DNA of 64,000 bases from contig JASJOG010000085.1 in the NCBI GenBank assembly GCA_030142905.1, positions 682,001 through 746,000 on the forward strand. The letters run 5' to 3'. Made by a program: the position numbers and the translations under genes. Below the pieces are notes generated by a model that made no database searches, was not told the DNA's origin, and worked only from the letters and a program-made list of their open reading frames with translations. This document shows, in pieces, positions 12,278 through 24,200 of the stretch (position 1 is its first letter; each line of letters begins with the position of its first letter). The stretch is from Heliopora coerulea (taxonomy: Eukaryota; Cnidaria; Anthozoa; Scleralcyonacea; Helioporidae).

Positions 12278-14032
12278 CTATATATACAGCAAATTGCATA
12301 AATTTTGACAAACATTAACATATAAAGAAAAAGCATGTATAGGTAAATCTGGAACTGTGAATACTTTAATCAACCTTAATACATTAGACTGGCCATTAAA
12401 TGTATCAAAAAAATACATACTATATCTTCAATGACCGTTAAGGTGGGAATAAAACGAAGATACAATGGTCTTGATATGTTTATATGTTTTGTGCCATAAT
12501 ATTTGCCACTTGCTGTACATATATATATAGTCCATTTTATGTAATTGAATATAAATCACAAATACTCCTTGAATAATGGTTTTGGCAGGTGAATTTCACA
12601 CTCAAAATAAGCCCAAAGAAGGCAATCTATAGGTGTAGTGAGTAATTTAGATGCAAATGTGCATAATTTAGAGTCCTGGAGACATCTTGCAACAAGTCTG
12701 TGATATTTCTGTCCATGCAGATCATCTTGCCACTCATCAGATAGTGGCACATTTGATCACTGCCATGGGTTAAGAAATATTTCTTGAAAATTTGATCTTG
12801 ATAGACATCTACCAAATACCAATGGTGGGACATGTTTTACTTAGATACAGTGAATTAGCTCTTTATACTTACTTAAATTTATTGTAAATCATCTTCCCTA
12901 CATCAAACTCAAATCCACTGTCAAGAATCTCCTGAGCAATGGCAGATGAATCAGCAAACACTGGTGGCTTCTTGCCCAGCTCAGAGACATGAAACAGAAT
13001 GTTTTCACCTGAAAAAATTTGAAGATATGAAAAAAATAATGAAGGCAAAGATACTTTGCCAACACTTTGAATAATACTCCATGACAACACTGTGTGTTCT
13101 CCATCCTTTTTCATGCTCTCCCTTCAAGATCTGATCCTTCTTGATTGCTAACTCCAAATTACTCACCATGTGTCTTTTGTAAGATTGTTCTGGCTTTGTC
13201 ACCACAAGGTATGATCATAGTATTGACATTGCTTGGCTGTTCAGAAATTGCAGCTTTGGCTGCTTTTGTCAGACTGGAATGGATACCACCACAAAGACCA
13301 CGGTCTGAAGACATTAGCACCATCAAATGGTTAGGCTTCTGTTCATCCACTTGAAGTTCAGCCTTTTCGTAAAGTGCTAAGATTAGATATGTGAAAAACT
13401 TATTAATAATAACAAACCCTTCAGAAGTATTGAGTTGATTACTGTAAATATAACTGATCATAAAAATTGACTTCTTTCTAAAATTAAGGCAAAATTGAGA
13501 ATATATTGAAAGCAATATATTGAAAATGTATTTCTTGTACCTGACGCTCCTTCACCATAAGCTCTTGCTGGTCGAAGTTCACGTTCAGCTCTGGCATACT
13601 TGGCAGCCGAAACCATTTTCATTGACTTTGTGATTTTTTGGATATTTTTCACGCTCCTCAGACGTACTGAGACTAAAGGGAAAGATTAAAATATTTGCAT
13701 TGTTTTAGATCATGACCATTTATATCAGCATGCAAGACTTCCAAAAGGAAGTTTGAACAAAAGCAACACTCCGTTTCTTCATATATCACGTAATATCAAT
13801 TCCTGTCTCATAAAACCACATTAGTTAATATATATACTTACTTTCCTTCAAGGTTGCCATGTTCCTTACCGAGGTACTGAAATTTAAAGATGTATAGAGA
13901 AAGGTAAAGTCGTTACAGTAAACCCAATGAATACAAATATCGATCGCAGTTAACAAAAGAACGTAAAATGCAGTCTAACCATGATGCCGGCTGGAAAAGA
14001 ACTTGACGAAAAGCAATCACCCTAGCGGCCAT
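9211..14032 (-). CDS. ATP5F1C: ATP synthase F1 subunit gamma, mitochondrial
   Basis: This is the central rotor shaft of the mitochondrial F1Fo-ATP synthase. It couples rotation of the c-ring to catalysis in the alpha3beta3 head. Eight exons on the minus strand: 14032-13980, 13876-13842, 13672-13541, 13376-13167, 13008-12873, 10402-10338, 9980-9825 and 9314-9211. All junctions are GT-AG and in phase, giving 296 codons plus a stop, close to the animal length of about 298. The start lies in a short basic presequence ([13 protein letters not shown]). Diagnostic stretches follow: [63 protein letters not shown] and the C-terminal [14 protein letters not shown]. The last two form the coiled shaft. 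It is intact and divergent from TMA7. Intron 5 (between the exons at 12.9 and 10.4 kb) holds a TA-flanked MITE, a hammerhead motif and a TA/CA microsatellite. Confidence 0.97.
9455..9690. repeat. Pyrimidine-rich degenerate repeat in the last ATP5F1C intron
   Basis: A T/C-rich run built from TTCC, CCATT and CTATCC words gives several long but meaningless open frames. It lies between the last two coding exons. Confidence 0.75.
11334..11954. mobile_element. TA-flanked MITE with CCGTATTTTC termini
   Basis: The element begins CCGTATTTTCCGCACTATAA and ends with the near-complement (TTATAGTGCAGAAAATACGG). It is flanked by TA on both sides, as expected of a Tc1/mariner/pogo-type target duplication. 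The GCGGCTTATAATACGGTGCG motif occurs just inside each end, so the ends are compound. Inside, one frame ends in an acidic tail ([19 protein letters not shown], stop at 11614-11616) resembling the C-terminus of a transposase. It lies in an ATP5F1C intron and is non-autonomous. Confidence 0.8.
12002..12047 (-). ncRNA. Hammerhead ribozyme motif, Penelope/retrozyme type
   Basis: Read on the minus strand, every hammerhead element is present in order. Stem I strand ACTACA (12047-12042) leads to the core CTGATGA (12041-12035). Stem II is GGCC (12034-12031), loop CAGTA and GGCT (12025-12022), with one G.U pair. Then come GAAA (12021-12018), a two-base-pair stem III CA/TG with loop TTTC, cleavage triplet GTC (12010-12008), and the closing stem I strand TGTAGT (12007-12002). 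Such motifs with a very short stem III are known from Penelope-like elements and retrozymes and often work as dimers. No reverse transcriptase is seen nearby, so this is probably a terminal fragment of such an element. Confidence 0.75.
12137..12290. repeat. TA/CA microsatellite
   Basis: Mixed TATACA words lead into an uninterrupted CA run (about 12206-12238) and then a TA run (about 12239-12272). It lies next to the hammerhead motif, inside an ATP5F1C intron. TA tracts are common beside Penelope-type elements. Confidence 0.9.
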
Positions 14033-14693
14033 CTTGCCTGGTTGAGGAGGTCAACTTTGGATGTAATACTAATGACGGTGATATATCGGTAATTTCCGAT
14101 TTAACGACGAACAATTATCAATAGGTTGTGTAAATGATTTTTGATTATTATTTGACGCATAAAATTGCGTCCAGACTGGTGGATGGCAGCTGGAGCAGGC
14201 TTCAGAATTAAGCTGACGTAACGAAGAAGCAAAAGTTTTATTTCATTCGGGCAAAAGGATTCCAAGAATTTGATAGATCTTTTCAAATCGATCAATCTTC
14301 CAGATCCGTAATCGTTTGAAAGTCGGGAAAGTTCGACATTAGCAGCCTAAGTTAATTTTTTGTCAGAAGTAAATGAGGATTCCAGTCAAGTATTCCTTAT
14401 CTTATTCATTTTGAATCGGGGAAAAATTCTTTTAAGGCTTTTAAAACGCTCATCAGTAAATATTTGGCAAAGCTTGTGCTCTTATTTCTGATAAACATAA
14501 AAGCAACGGCTGATGGACAAATCTTACTGCTTTAAACTTATCTTACAGCCGGAGTCCGCTGGTTTTGAAGAACTACTGACCGTGGACTCAACACAGACCA
14601 TCACCATTCATTACCAGTATTTGCGTACAGAGCGTACAGAAGTTGCAATTTTTGGCAATTACATTCTCGTGTCCTGTACTTTTATCGGCCAAA
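14033..14693. promoter_or_regulatory. Shared divergent promoter region of ATP5F1C and TMA7
   Basis: The start codons of the two divergently transcribed genes are 661 bp apart. This stretch has visibly more CpG than the flanking gene bodies. No TATA box is obvious at a consistent distance from either start. A bidirectional promoter is inferred from geometry and from both genes being housekeeping; I cannot place the transcription starts. Confidence 0.5.
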
Positions 14694-15686
14694 ATGTCTG
14701 GTAGAGAAGGTATTACATCTGTTTTCTCATTCAAAGTTTGTAGTAAATTTTACTACACAGGTTTAGGCTACTTTTTTAGCTTCACTGTACGAGATTTTTC
14801 CAAAATTAGTCGTTGGAATAAATAGTGTCCACAAGTTGAAGAAAATCTTTGTTGAGGTCAAGGGAGAACTTCAAGCTGCAAATATATGAAAATATAGAAC
14901 TTTGACTGTATCAACCATAGTCTGTTTATAGTATAGTCATATGTGTCCAGATTCCCTATGAAACAGTTAAATTGGGTTAAGTGACCTATTTAGATCAATT
15001 GTTAATGTTCTGCTTAACACGTAGCACTCAATTAAATTTTCATTCGAGTTAGGTTTCTGGACTTTTAACAACTTATTGCACTAACCAAAAACTTTTAAAA
15101 CAGGAGGAAAGAAGAAGCCTTTAAAACAGCCCAAGAAAAAAAATCAAGAACTAGATGAGGTTTGAATTTTGAATTACAATCATTTTCTGCCCCATATTAT
15201 TATCATTTCTTATATCAACCATGTAAAAGTTGCCACCTAAAAGTTATTTAGAAAATTTCATGTTCCTAGTGAAGGTGGTCTTTTTTTTCCATTCTTTAAC
15301 CCATTAAGGGATAAGGGCACCTTGAAGTACTTTACTCTGGCAAACACCAGACAGTTTTACTCATTAAAGGGATAAGCCATGACTCTTAATGAGTTAAACT
15401 GTTGTTTCTGTTTAAGAAATTACCTTTATCATTTCTTATATTACCAGGAAGATATGGCTTACAAACAAAAACAGAAAGAGGAACAAAAAGCACTGAAAGA
15501 AGCAAAAGCCAAGGCAACTGCAAAAGGACCAATGGGTATGGAATTCAACTTGGAAGTAATTCTGAAAATAATTCTTGTTTTAAGTAGATACCAGGTTGAA
15601 CAAAAATAAACAAAATTTAACCCCTAACTTGTTTTCATTATTTTTTTCCAGGTGGATCAGGAATAAAAAAATCTGGAAAGAAATGA
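14694..15686 (+). CDS. TMA7: Translation machinery-associated protein 7
   Basis: A small, highly basic and conserved ribosome-associated protein implicated in translation. Four exons: 14694-14709, 15104-15159, 15448-15535 and 15652-15686, with GT-AG introns all in phase. Together they give 64 codons plus a stop, exactly the usual animal length. The product starts MSGREGGKKKPLKQPKK, continues NQELDEEDMAYKQKQKEEQ and KALKEAKAKATAKGPMG, and ends GGSGIKKSGKK. The first exon codes for only the first five residues and part of the sixth, so the gene is easily missed by open-frame searches. It runs divergently from ATP5F1C. Nothing is disrupted. Confidence 0.96.
15297..15400 (+). repeat. Copy of an interspersed CTCTGGC/CCAGA repeat
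   Basis: The stretch with CCATTAAGGGATAAGGGCAC, then TTTACTCTGGCAAACACCAGA and TTTTACTCATTAAAGGG matches the motif near 400-460 and, inverted, 47.24-47.32 kb. This copy sits in the second TMA7 intron. Its ends are not clear. Confidence 0.55.
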
Positions 15687-17680
15687 TACCAGGAAACTTT
15701 TTTAGGTTAATAATTTACAAGTGCATAATTACTTTACAACTGACAGAAAAGGAAAATAAAACAAAACTACAATATACTTCTCCTTTTATAAAATAAAACA
15801 AAACTAGAATACACTTCTCTTTTCTCTGTTGCACATGCTGAGTGTACATCCTTGTAATGTTCAATAATTATTGTATTTACAGTTTTTAACAAATTTAAAT
15901 TCTCTCAGAATTACTGTAAAATCCTATAATCTCAAACTCTCTTACAAAGTGAAAAATTGTTTGAGAGCAGGTATTCAGCATTCTTAGTGTGATTAGGGTG
16001 ACAGTGGAGGAGTGGAATATGTGACAAGATTGTGTTATAGAAAGTACAGTCCCTGTGTATACTATTATTTTCATTATGTACTGTAGCATTTAGATGCTTA
16101 AGTGATTATATAGTTGGTGTAGTAATTGCAGATGAAAGTTTCATTAATTTTTGAAGCAAGTGTGTAAATGAAAGTGCAGGTTTCTGCTCAAGCAACATTT
16201 CCCATCATCAGAAACAGTGCTAGAAGTTTAATAAAATTCTTGCGTGTGTGAGAATAGCAAAGTGGTCCTTATTTTTATTGGATAACCTGATCAACTATAA
16301 CTAAGCTGTTCTTCCTGCAGGCCCAGCAAGGGTAACTGCTAACAAGTTAATTGTTAAATCAGAAAGAAATTGAAGTACCCATTGCCATGCTTGGTGGGTG
16401 TAAATAAATTGAGCAAAACTTTCTTCATGTTTGACTGGAAGTAACTTTAACCAGACAATTACTTAGATTTGCATTCATGAGCTGAAAGTAAAAAAAGGTG
16501 AGAAAAGAATGAAGTAGGTGTAAACCTAGTTTTTTACTCCTTAATGGTGTTTGGACAGAGGAAGAAACACTCTAACAACTGCATGTTTCAGCAGCACATT
16601 AAGGGCAAATCCACCAGGGCCTGGGCTTCTGGGTCCCCCACCTTAAGGGGCCTCCATGTTATCGTGGAAGTGTGGTGCATCATGTCTTAATGTGTCATTC
16701 TGTTGTTCACCTCAGGCATTGGGTGGTTAAAAAGATATTTGATATCACATGTATAGATCAAAGTATTCGAGTGATCGTGTCAGTAATGGAAAAGGTAAAC
16801 TAAATTTCAGTCAAGGGCCACCTACAGTCTTAATCTGGCCTTGTATAAGAAGTCAGATTAAAAGTCTTCAAACTTTTATGCTAACTGAAGGGGAGAAAGA
16901 AGTGTTAAAAAACAAACTTAACAACCTGATTCTATAGTGGAGGATGGGCATTTTTAATTACTTATCAGATTCCAATGAAATTCTATTTTTTTAAAAAATG
17001 CTAGTCAAAACCTTATCATAGAAAACCTGCAATTGAAAGAGAGCGTTATGAATTTTGCCATACAATCAATCTTGATACCCAGAAAAGAATTATTTTTGAT
17101 GTTCCAGCATTAGCTTTCACTGTTGTAAAACCTTCCGTAATCCTTAACCTGAGGGTTGTTTTGGCCCTAGAGTGTGGTTTGCATTTTGACAGCTGGTTTC
17201 TCTTCAGCTCTAACGTTAGTAAAGGTAATCAGTACCGTTGATTCTGCATCATATGCTGAAATTTGTGTAAAAAATAGATGATTTCAAAAATAAAGAAAGA
17301 TTGCTAAACAGTTCAATCACACCTGTGATTGCACTGACCGATCAAAGTTTTTGGGGATTAGGAACGAGTTTTTCAATCTGTCCCGGATTTCGATTTGGGA
17401 CATGTTATTTCGTTAATGTTTGTATGATCGACCGGTTCTTTGTTTGGCCATCAAAAATCCAGTTATGACATGGTCCTGGTTTGTATTTACGTATGAAACA
17501 TGGATAACTTTAATACGCCGTTATTGAATGGCCCATTTCATACCATTTGTTGAATTCTGGCTGGTTACAAGGACGATGGTTTCGTGTCCATAGATACATC
17601 GGCATTCCGAGATTCTCCACCAGCAGATTTTAGTCCAGTTTTACTTACGACATAACGGGTTTGTTTAGAGTATACTCAAG
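15687..17680. other. TMA7 3' flank and promoter side of the large repeat gene
   Basis: Up to about 17.0 kb the sequence is AT-rich and poor in CpG, with AATAAA signals soon after the TMA7 stop (for example near 15.77 and 15.79 kb). From about 17.1 kb CpG returns up to the next start codon, which I read as the promoter side of the large gene. No credible protein-coding frame is present. Confidence 0.45.
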
Positions 17681-18223
17681 ATGGGAATACCAGATTACGA
17701 CCTAATGTTTGACTTATTAGACACTTCTTTGCGAGGATACCTTACTGTAGATCAACTTGGGGAGTTTCAAATGGAGGTTTATTTTGCTCCACTGGATGTT
17801 CGGCAGATCGAAGCAGCCATTACAACTGTCTGTGGACGAAATGCTGGAGGAAAATGCCCCAAAGAACACTTTGGTAGTGTTGTAGAGGAGCTGGGAAGAC
17901 GAATGCTTTTGGAAGAAAGCATTCATTGGGATTTCAAGTGTCTGGACGTGAGTGGCTCTGGAAGAATTTCCCTCGAATCTGCCTTGCTGCTGTTTAAATG
18001 TGTTCATGGAGACGACTTCTCGTTGAAAACATGGAACAACTTTCTTTCGTCGAGACCGAAGAGCTTCTCGGATGTTTCTTTTGATGAGATAAAACTCTGG
18101 TTGTGTGACTTGCCGACAGGAGGTCCTTGTGAAGAGGAAGAATATCTCGATGAGAAGGAAGCCTTAGAAACTCGAAGGGGTGAACAGTTCTATGAAGAAT
18201 GGAGTGAACTGGACAGACTGCAG
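17681..18223 (+). other. Exon 1 of the large gene: degenerate EF-hand head
   Basis: One 543-base exon encodes residues 1-181. Two EF-hand-like helix-loop-helix units are visible, with loops at residues 14-25 (DTSLRGYLTVDQ) and 89-100 (DVSGSGRISLES). Each keeps the central glycine and the hydrophobic position 8. The first has Arg at position 5 and Gln at 12, the second Ser at 12, so the glutamate normally needed for calcium is missing in both. Calcium binding is therefore doubtful. The exon ends in an acidic linker leading into the rod. Confidence 0.75.
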
Positions 18224-21200
18224 GTAAATCTGCAATTTGTTTCCCTGTGGCCACATTAGCTGCATAACTCGTCTGGAAGTAGCAAGAATAATGTATTAGA
18301 GATTACCATGAGTTAAAATGGGTATTTTGGTGAAATCACCTTTCGTTTTTAAGAGACCCTGCTTCATTACTATCTTTTAGTAATGCTATTGATAAACAAT
18401 ATGTGCAGTTCAGACTTGGCAATATGACTGATGATTAACACTGTCATCAAGTTCAAATCCATAGAAACACTTTCTGAGCCCAAGATGGGAATTGAATGCA
18501 TGATATTCAGGTCCCTGCTGGGATGCATTTTATATTAAGCCAGTCAGACTAAGATAGAGTGCAAAAGTTGTAAATATGTACTAGTTTGGTTGATGTGCTG
18601 CTTCAGTGGTAGCATCAACAGAACTATACCATATTAGTAGAAACTTAGTTGAGTACTGTTGCAAATACTGCATTCTGATTGGCTATGCTACTCACTATCT
18701 ATTGGTCGACAGATAGTGAGTAGCAAAAATGGCTTCCTCCTCTCGTTTTTGTGAAGGTTCTGAAGATGAAATAGATTGCCTACTTGAAAGTGCAATCCCA
18801 GAAAAAACAAAAAATATTCTTTGCTAAGTGTTTCTACAAAAACAATTAGATTATGAGCTCGAGATTTCTATGAGGTGATCTAATTGTTCATTATCACAGG
18901 TGTCAAGCCTCCAAAGTGGCAAATATGTCCTCATGATACTCAATTAAGTTTGAAAAATAATGGAATAAATCCTCCTCCCCCTCAATTAAAACCTCTACAA
19001 TTATGAACAGGAAAATAGTAAGTTTATGAACAAAAGGCACTCTGGAGTCAGGAAGGCAGTGGGAGGCTATGCCTTTTGAAATTATATAAGATTGACCATA
19101 ACATGAATTATCTTACAGTACATCAAATTCAGTCTTAGGGAGTCTCAAGTACAAAATTTTACTTCGTAAGCATTCCCTTGGTGTAAAAATTCTAGTTTGT
19201 AGTGCTTTGCATTTCCACTAAAATTTAGGCTGGATCATGCTGGCATAATTTATTATATGAGGTTTAATGATCTCCAACATTATTCTACAATTTTATTCAG
19301 TAATGAGTCGATACTATGCTTAATTGTATATCTTAAGCTAATGTGGCTTAAGGAGCTTATGGCTAGAAGGTGTGGCCTTGAAGTATTATATATTATGTTA
19401 TAAAGTATTAAACTACTTAATGAATCCCTTGGGAGTTGTGTTAGAAAGAAAGAAAAGAGATATCATCTATTTTCTGACAATGTAGTCACACCTGTTATGA
19501 AGGTCTTTCATTTAGAGTATTCAGGTTAAAAACTTTAAAGAAAGTAGAAGTAGGTAAAAGATCCCCTGCTTGTTTGTAAATTACTAACTTGCATATTTGA
19601 ATTCCTATTGCTACTATATGTGGAAAATTATCTTTTGTCTTAGCTAACCATTTGTAACCATCTTGTATAAGTTTACTATCTGTAACATTAGATGGTAACT
19701 TAAGTATTATAATTATGTACAGTAATTGCTTTTTTACTTTTCATTGTGCCAATATTTCATTGACAGGAAGACAGCTATCTGATTGCTGAAAGAGAAGCTA
19801 ACAGGAACAGAGAATCCTTGAAGCTGAGACGGAAGTCAAACCAAAGAATCAGAAGGTTGGAGGAGAAAGGTATTGAGTCACTGTTATATGATTATGAATC
19901 CGAAACTGAAGACAGTGAGGTTCGGGAAGGACGTCATCAGATTGGTGCTTCAGATTTACTGGCAATCCTAAAATCCAAGTATGTTGAAGTTATAGTATTT
20001 TCATTTGCACTATTGTTGGTACATTAGTTCCTTAATTATTTAGCTCTTTATTTCACTAGTACTGATGGCACTTCTTCAGAATCATCGGGGTAGCATGAAC
20101 AGAATATTTCACAATAAACCTACACTTCTAAAGTCAACTAGAAAAGTTGACTTGAGTGGGATTTGAACTTGCATCTTTGGGTTTTCTGACTGTTCTTGAG
20201 CAATGGGTGCCAGTGTAGGTAGTTGAGGATAACAAGATGCGATAACTTTGGGTGAAGCAACTACCTGAAATATATGAAAAGAAACTTTGACGTTTCGAGC
20301 AAAGGTCCTTCGTCTAAGTTTCTTTTCATATATTTCAGGTAGTTGCTTCATCCAAAGTTATCACATCTTTCTGACTGTTCCTCTACCAATTGAGCTATTG
20401 AGTCGATTGGGAATAGTATGCTCATTTAATCCATTTTAAGTGCATGAGAAATTGTTGCAACAACTTAATGCTGATGGGAATAATGACAATAATGATAAGA
20501 AACAATGGTTGGTGGTGAAAAACTATTTATAATAATTAAATTTAACAGAGTTTTGTATTCAATAATAACACTTTACGAGGTTATTAATTTATGTTATAAC
20601 CTACTATAAGGTTATCTATTTAAGTTCTAACCTCATTTTGGACACTTCCTTTCCCCAAGAAATAATGAAAACTACTCTCTTCTCTGAAGAAAAGTTTATC
20701 ATGTGAGAAAAAAAGGAAACCAAAACAAAAAAAACAAAAAAATGACAAACAAAATAATGTGGTCTGATGAGTTTATAATGTTATGTATTTATATAACAGG
20801 TATGAGATCCTGAGGGAAAAGCTGCTTGTTGAATTGATAAAAAATGATGTTGGAGAAGGCATGTGGTTAGCTTTGTCTGAAAGTGAACAAGAAAGTAGGC
20901 TAGTGCATACTAAACTGAAGGAAAGGCGACTAAGTGCCAATGATGGTTTGACATCGCATGCTCACACAAATCCTTCAAGTCTTGAATATGAAAGGAATTT
21001 GTTCTCGTTGCTTGGACATGGAAGGCTTAAAGCTGAGCTTGTTTTAAATGAAGAGAATAAGAAAAGATCAAAACTTAAAGATGAAGGTAAGTGCTGTTTA
21101 AGGTCTGTCTTTTGTCTAGTAAATCAGTTAGCATTTACACTTTTTAGCAGCCTTCGCCTGTCATTTGAAGATTACGTGACATTCTCTGCTACATGCACTA

Positions 21201-24200
21201 CCGTGCTATACTGACTTACATTTATCCCACTGTGTAATGAGTGGAGCGCCCACGTAGAGACAGAGACAGAAGAGACAGAAAATCCGTCAGGACAAATTTC
21301 GGCAAGCATTTTTTTGTCCGTTTGATAGTTCGTCTGTGTATGAATACTGAGAACCAAATGAACTATCTACTCAGTTCGTCTGCGCCGATGGTTTAGCGTG
21401 AATAGTTCGTCTGGACGGATAATTTGTCTGCGTGTATAAATAGGAAAGCTGACGATGTATACAGTTGAAATAATTTTAAGTGTAATAAATAAAGTGAAAC
21501 TATGAAACTAACGATCGCTGTGTCTCATAGTTCGTGCCGTATTTATACAGGGCGCATTAACTACCAGACGCATGATTTGTTTGGACGCATCAGTCGCTAG
21601 TATAAACAGAGACAATCACAGTAAACTCATTGCTGTCCATTGTGCGCTACCTACAGTTTGTGACTTACTAAATCAAATGTTCGAAAAGTGAGCGTACCAC
21701 GAATGAAAAATCTATGAACATTGCCAAATCCATTATCAAGGTAAGACTGAGTCAGAAATCCAGGACATTCTCCAGAAGAAATGGAAAGAGTTAACAAAAG
21801 GCAAACTGGATGGTGACTCAATGCTGAGAGAACTTTGCCACCGTTATCAACAGGAAAAGGAACTGATGAAGAACAAACTAAGAGGTGACGGTGAAACTGT
21901 TATGACAGTCTTGCAACGTCTTCAGGAATTCAAACTACTTTACAGAGAACAGTTAAAAGCGTCGCTGGAACGGAGCTTTGAATCTGCATGTCTCGTAGTC
22001 GGGGTGGCAGAAACTGCAGCTAATGCCGAGATTAACAGGTAAAATATCATACGACTTCCCCAACTTTGCATGGTGATGTGCAATATACCGTGGCATAACA
22101 GCCGGGGTGGTCGTGTGGACGGGCGAAAAAGATTCGGAAATATTTTTGAAAAGGGAGAAAAAAAATTTGCGTTGATACGTGTGGACAGGGCCTTAGTATT
22201 TGAGGGGTGCAACGTAAACTTATGGAAAAAGGTTGAGGCGAAGCTTCATCTGCCATTTCCCTGGGCGAACAATAGATACAGAAACAAGACAAATTCGACT
22301 GTCTAGGAGACTGTTCCATAGGTGTGTGAGTCTAGGTGGCCGCAAAGGACCAGTCAGAGAAAATACCAAAACCTCTGGTAACCCGGGGAAAACTGCGACA
22401 AACTCGAGAAAAATTCCAAGAATTTGCGAAAGATTTTCGATCGGCCATTCAAAAATCTCCATAGGTCAGCTGCTTTAATGGAAAGTACTTCATTTCAGGC
22501 TCCACTTGGCAAAAGATCTGCAAGAACAACTGGCTGAACGACTGCTTACTGAGAGACGCGGTCATAAACTCCAAACACATTTCAACGAACCTCATCTGGA
22601 TTATCACAAGCATGAAGGGGGTATTGTGGAGAATTACGAGGATGTTATAAAAGCTTTAGAGAGGAAACATCGGGCTGAAATGGAGATAATGGTCCATATG
22701 TTGCAAGGAAAAGAAGGTACTCGGACGAGAGCTGAAGCCAGGAAAATGACTAGAGGTAGGACAAAAGTAGCTGTTAACAAAAAAACTTTGCCTGCGGTCG
22801 TTATCGCCTGTCGCTGGGTTTGCCTATATAACTGTGTATCTACCTAACTGTAAGTTTATTTCTTTGTTTTATCTGTTTATTTGTTTGTTTTATCTGTTTG
22901 TTTGTTTGTTTGTCGCTGGGTTTACCTGTCTAACTGTGTATCTACCTAACCTTCCGTCTATTAAGTGAGCCTGCCTGTCTGTCCATATGTGCTTATCTTT
23001 AAATGTCTGTCCGTCCGTTCTTCTGCACGGCTGCCTACATAAATGCTTTTTTGTTTGTTTGTTTTATTTGCTGTAAACCCATTTCCATCTTTGCCTTCTT
23101 GTTGAATCTCTTCCTTCCTCGAACCCATATTTAATGACACGCTTACCCACCCTCTCGCTCGCTTACTCCCTCATTTCCACTCTCACTCACTCAATTAGCT
23201 TTGCTTGTTCTTAGAGGAAAGAGAGAACCAAATATTGGTAATCAAAACCCAAAGACAAGGTTGGCGGAACCGTAGTTCAGAGAAAAAAATGGAAACAAAG
23301 TCTTTACACTTCGGTCTTTTGCAAGAAGCGGTTAGCATTGTTTGTGTGGATAAAAGATTGGAAATGCCGGACGGTGGGACTGACAATATCTCCGTCGCAT
23401 TATTAGCTAAATTGCTTCAACAACAAGAAATTGAAGCAAGAACGTTATTGGCGATGAAGGAACAGGTAGTGCACAAAATTTAATATAAAAAGTATGTTTT
23501 TTGGAGGTCTTTTCCAAGATTGGCGCCAAAAACCTCGGGAAGTTTAGTGAAATTTCCCTCGGCAGCAGGGAAATTTAATCCTTCATTTCTCAAAACGTCA
23601 TGGTATTGCTTACCATACGAAAAAAAAAAAAAATGACGAAAATTTCGTACAAGATAATCGGAATGAAGGAACAAAATCAGTAAGAAGGTATTTTTTATGT
23701 GGGTTTCAGACTTCAGACGAACTGTTACGCATTCGTCGAGAGCAGGAACAAATGTACAACGAGCAATGGCTGGACAACCTATCTGCTGTGATACTGGGCA
23801 CTAGTGACGTCACAAGGCTTGAAGATGAGATCATCAAACTGTTGGAAGAAAAATACGATAGCATTAGGCAGAAAGTTCTACAAGAAGCTCTACGAGATCA
23901 AATAGGTTTGGTCCGATGTTTAAGTTTGCCTTGCTTGAATCTATTAACTTCATTTGCTCAGAGAAAAGATTTGAATGTTCTCCTCTATGCATACCGAACG
24001 TGCTACCTATGAAAACTTTATTTTCTCGAATTTGTTTTTGAACTCCAAGTGTTAAATTTTTTCTAAGGCTCCTTCTTGTCCTGCTAGGTGTCTGGATTTT
24101 GTTATTAGAAGATGCGAACTATCTTTCATCAGCATGCTTTCTTGGGTAAATCTCACGATCTGAGTAAGATCTGTGTACATTAAACGTGTAAAATATAGAA

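Larger units (their letters stand above)
19767..23465 (+). repeat. Coding repeat 1 of the large gene (exons 2-6, about 430 aa)
   Basis: Exons 19767-19978, 20800-21086, 21756-22038, 22499-22755 and 23215-23465. This is a clearly diverged copy: SKYEILREKL replaces the usual KYDALRDKL, ACLVVGVAE replaces AALVLGLAE, and NISVALLAKLLQQQEIEA is the closing block. The block matching the DIRSEATEMSEDER part of later repeats is shortened. The exon 4 acceptor is weak and follows about 500 bp of repeated AGTTCGTCT words. Confidence 0.8.

Noticed and set aside
12093..12336. Tyr/Ile/Val-rich and His/Thr-rich frames on both strands
   Set aside because: TA/CA microsatellite translation.
22220..22478. Overlapping 80-90 codon frames between exons 4 and 5
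   Set aside because: They lie wholly within the intron 22039-22498, and both flanking exons are joined in phase without them.
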